41,746 nt of DNA from Candidatus Omnitrophota bacterium (GTDB lineage Bacteria; Omnitrophota; Gorgyraeia; Zapsychrales; Fredricksoniimonadaceae). Below: more notes on the stretch, generated by a model that saw only the letters and a list, made by a program, of their open reading frames with translations, was not told where the DNA came from and made no database searches. Position 1 is the first letter of the stretch. The stretch lies in assembly GCA_015233335.1 (NCBI GenBank), contig JADFXX010000016.1, positions 1-41,746 of the forward strand. The letters run 5' to 3'. The letters are not shown here.

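Noticed and set aside
444-41696. All ORFs listed on the - strand (60-178 aa)
   Set aside because: They overlap the coding frame of the giant ORF, have low-complexity or Ser/Leu/Pro-rich translations typical of antisense shadow ORFs, and show no domain signatures.
1-41746. CRISPR arrays, tRNA/rRNA genes, promoters, terminators, transposase genes
   Set aside because: No regularly spaced direct repeats, no RNA-gene signatures and no intergenic space noticed; the whole window is coding.
1-41746. Polyketide synthase or NRPS megasynthase as explanation for the giant ORF
   Set aside because: No KS/AT/ACP or C/A/T motifs seen; domain content is heterogeneous and non-modular in the assembly-line sense.

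Overview
The window appears to lie entirely inside one giant protein-coding gene. Reading + strand frame 2 (codons starting at positions ≡2 mod 3), I translated from base 2 to base 41746 by eye and found no stop codon: 13,915 codons, open at both ends. None of the + strand ORFs in the supplied track lies in this frame, which agrees with it having no stop. The track lists only closed ORFs, so it omits the real gene, and the many antisense ORFs it lists are shadow ORFs. The encoded protein is a mosaic of enzyme-like and regulatory-like domains separated by transmembrane segments and linkers. Recognisable parts are: about nine dispersed zincin-like 'HE..H' modules (one intact HExxH); a ROK/hexokinase-like domain; a PEP-utilising set (swivel domain without His, PPDK/PEP-synthase N-like, PTS Enzyme I-like with intact motifs); HAD; four Rossmann/SAM-methyltransferase-like domains; a PD-(D/E)XK nuclease-like domain; tandem LOG/'lysine decarboxylase' domains; an APH-type kinase; a sigma-70-like segment (regions 2 and 4); a diverged duplicated helical module; DUF218; GNAT-like; a WD40-like propeller; multi-pass membrane regions; and a GHKL ATPase. 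A nested palindromic REP-like DNA element (7608-7696) sits in frame inside the coding sequence. From memory, the closest precedent is the giant ORFs of Omnitrophota (e.g. 'Ca. Velamenicoccus archaeovorus'/OP3 LiM). Taxon assignment is inference. All domain calls are by-eye motif recognition, with approximate boundaries and no database search.
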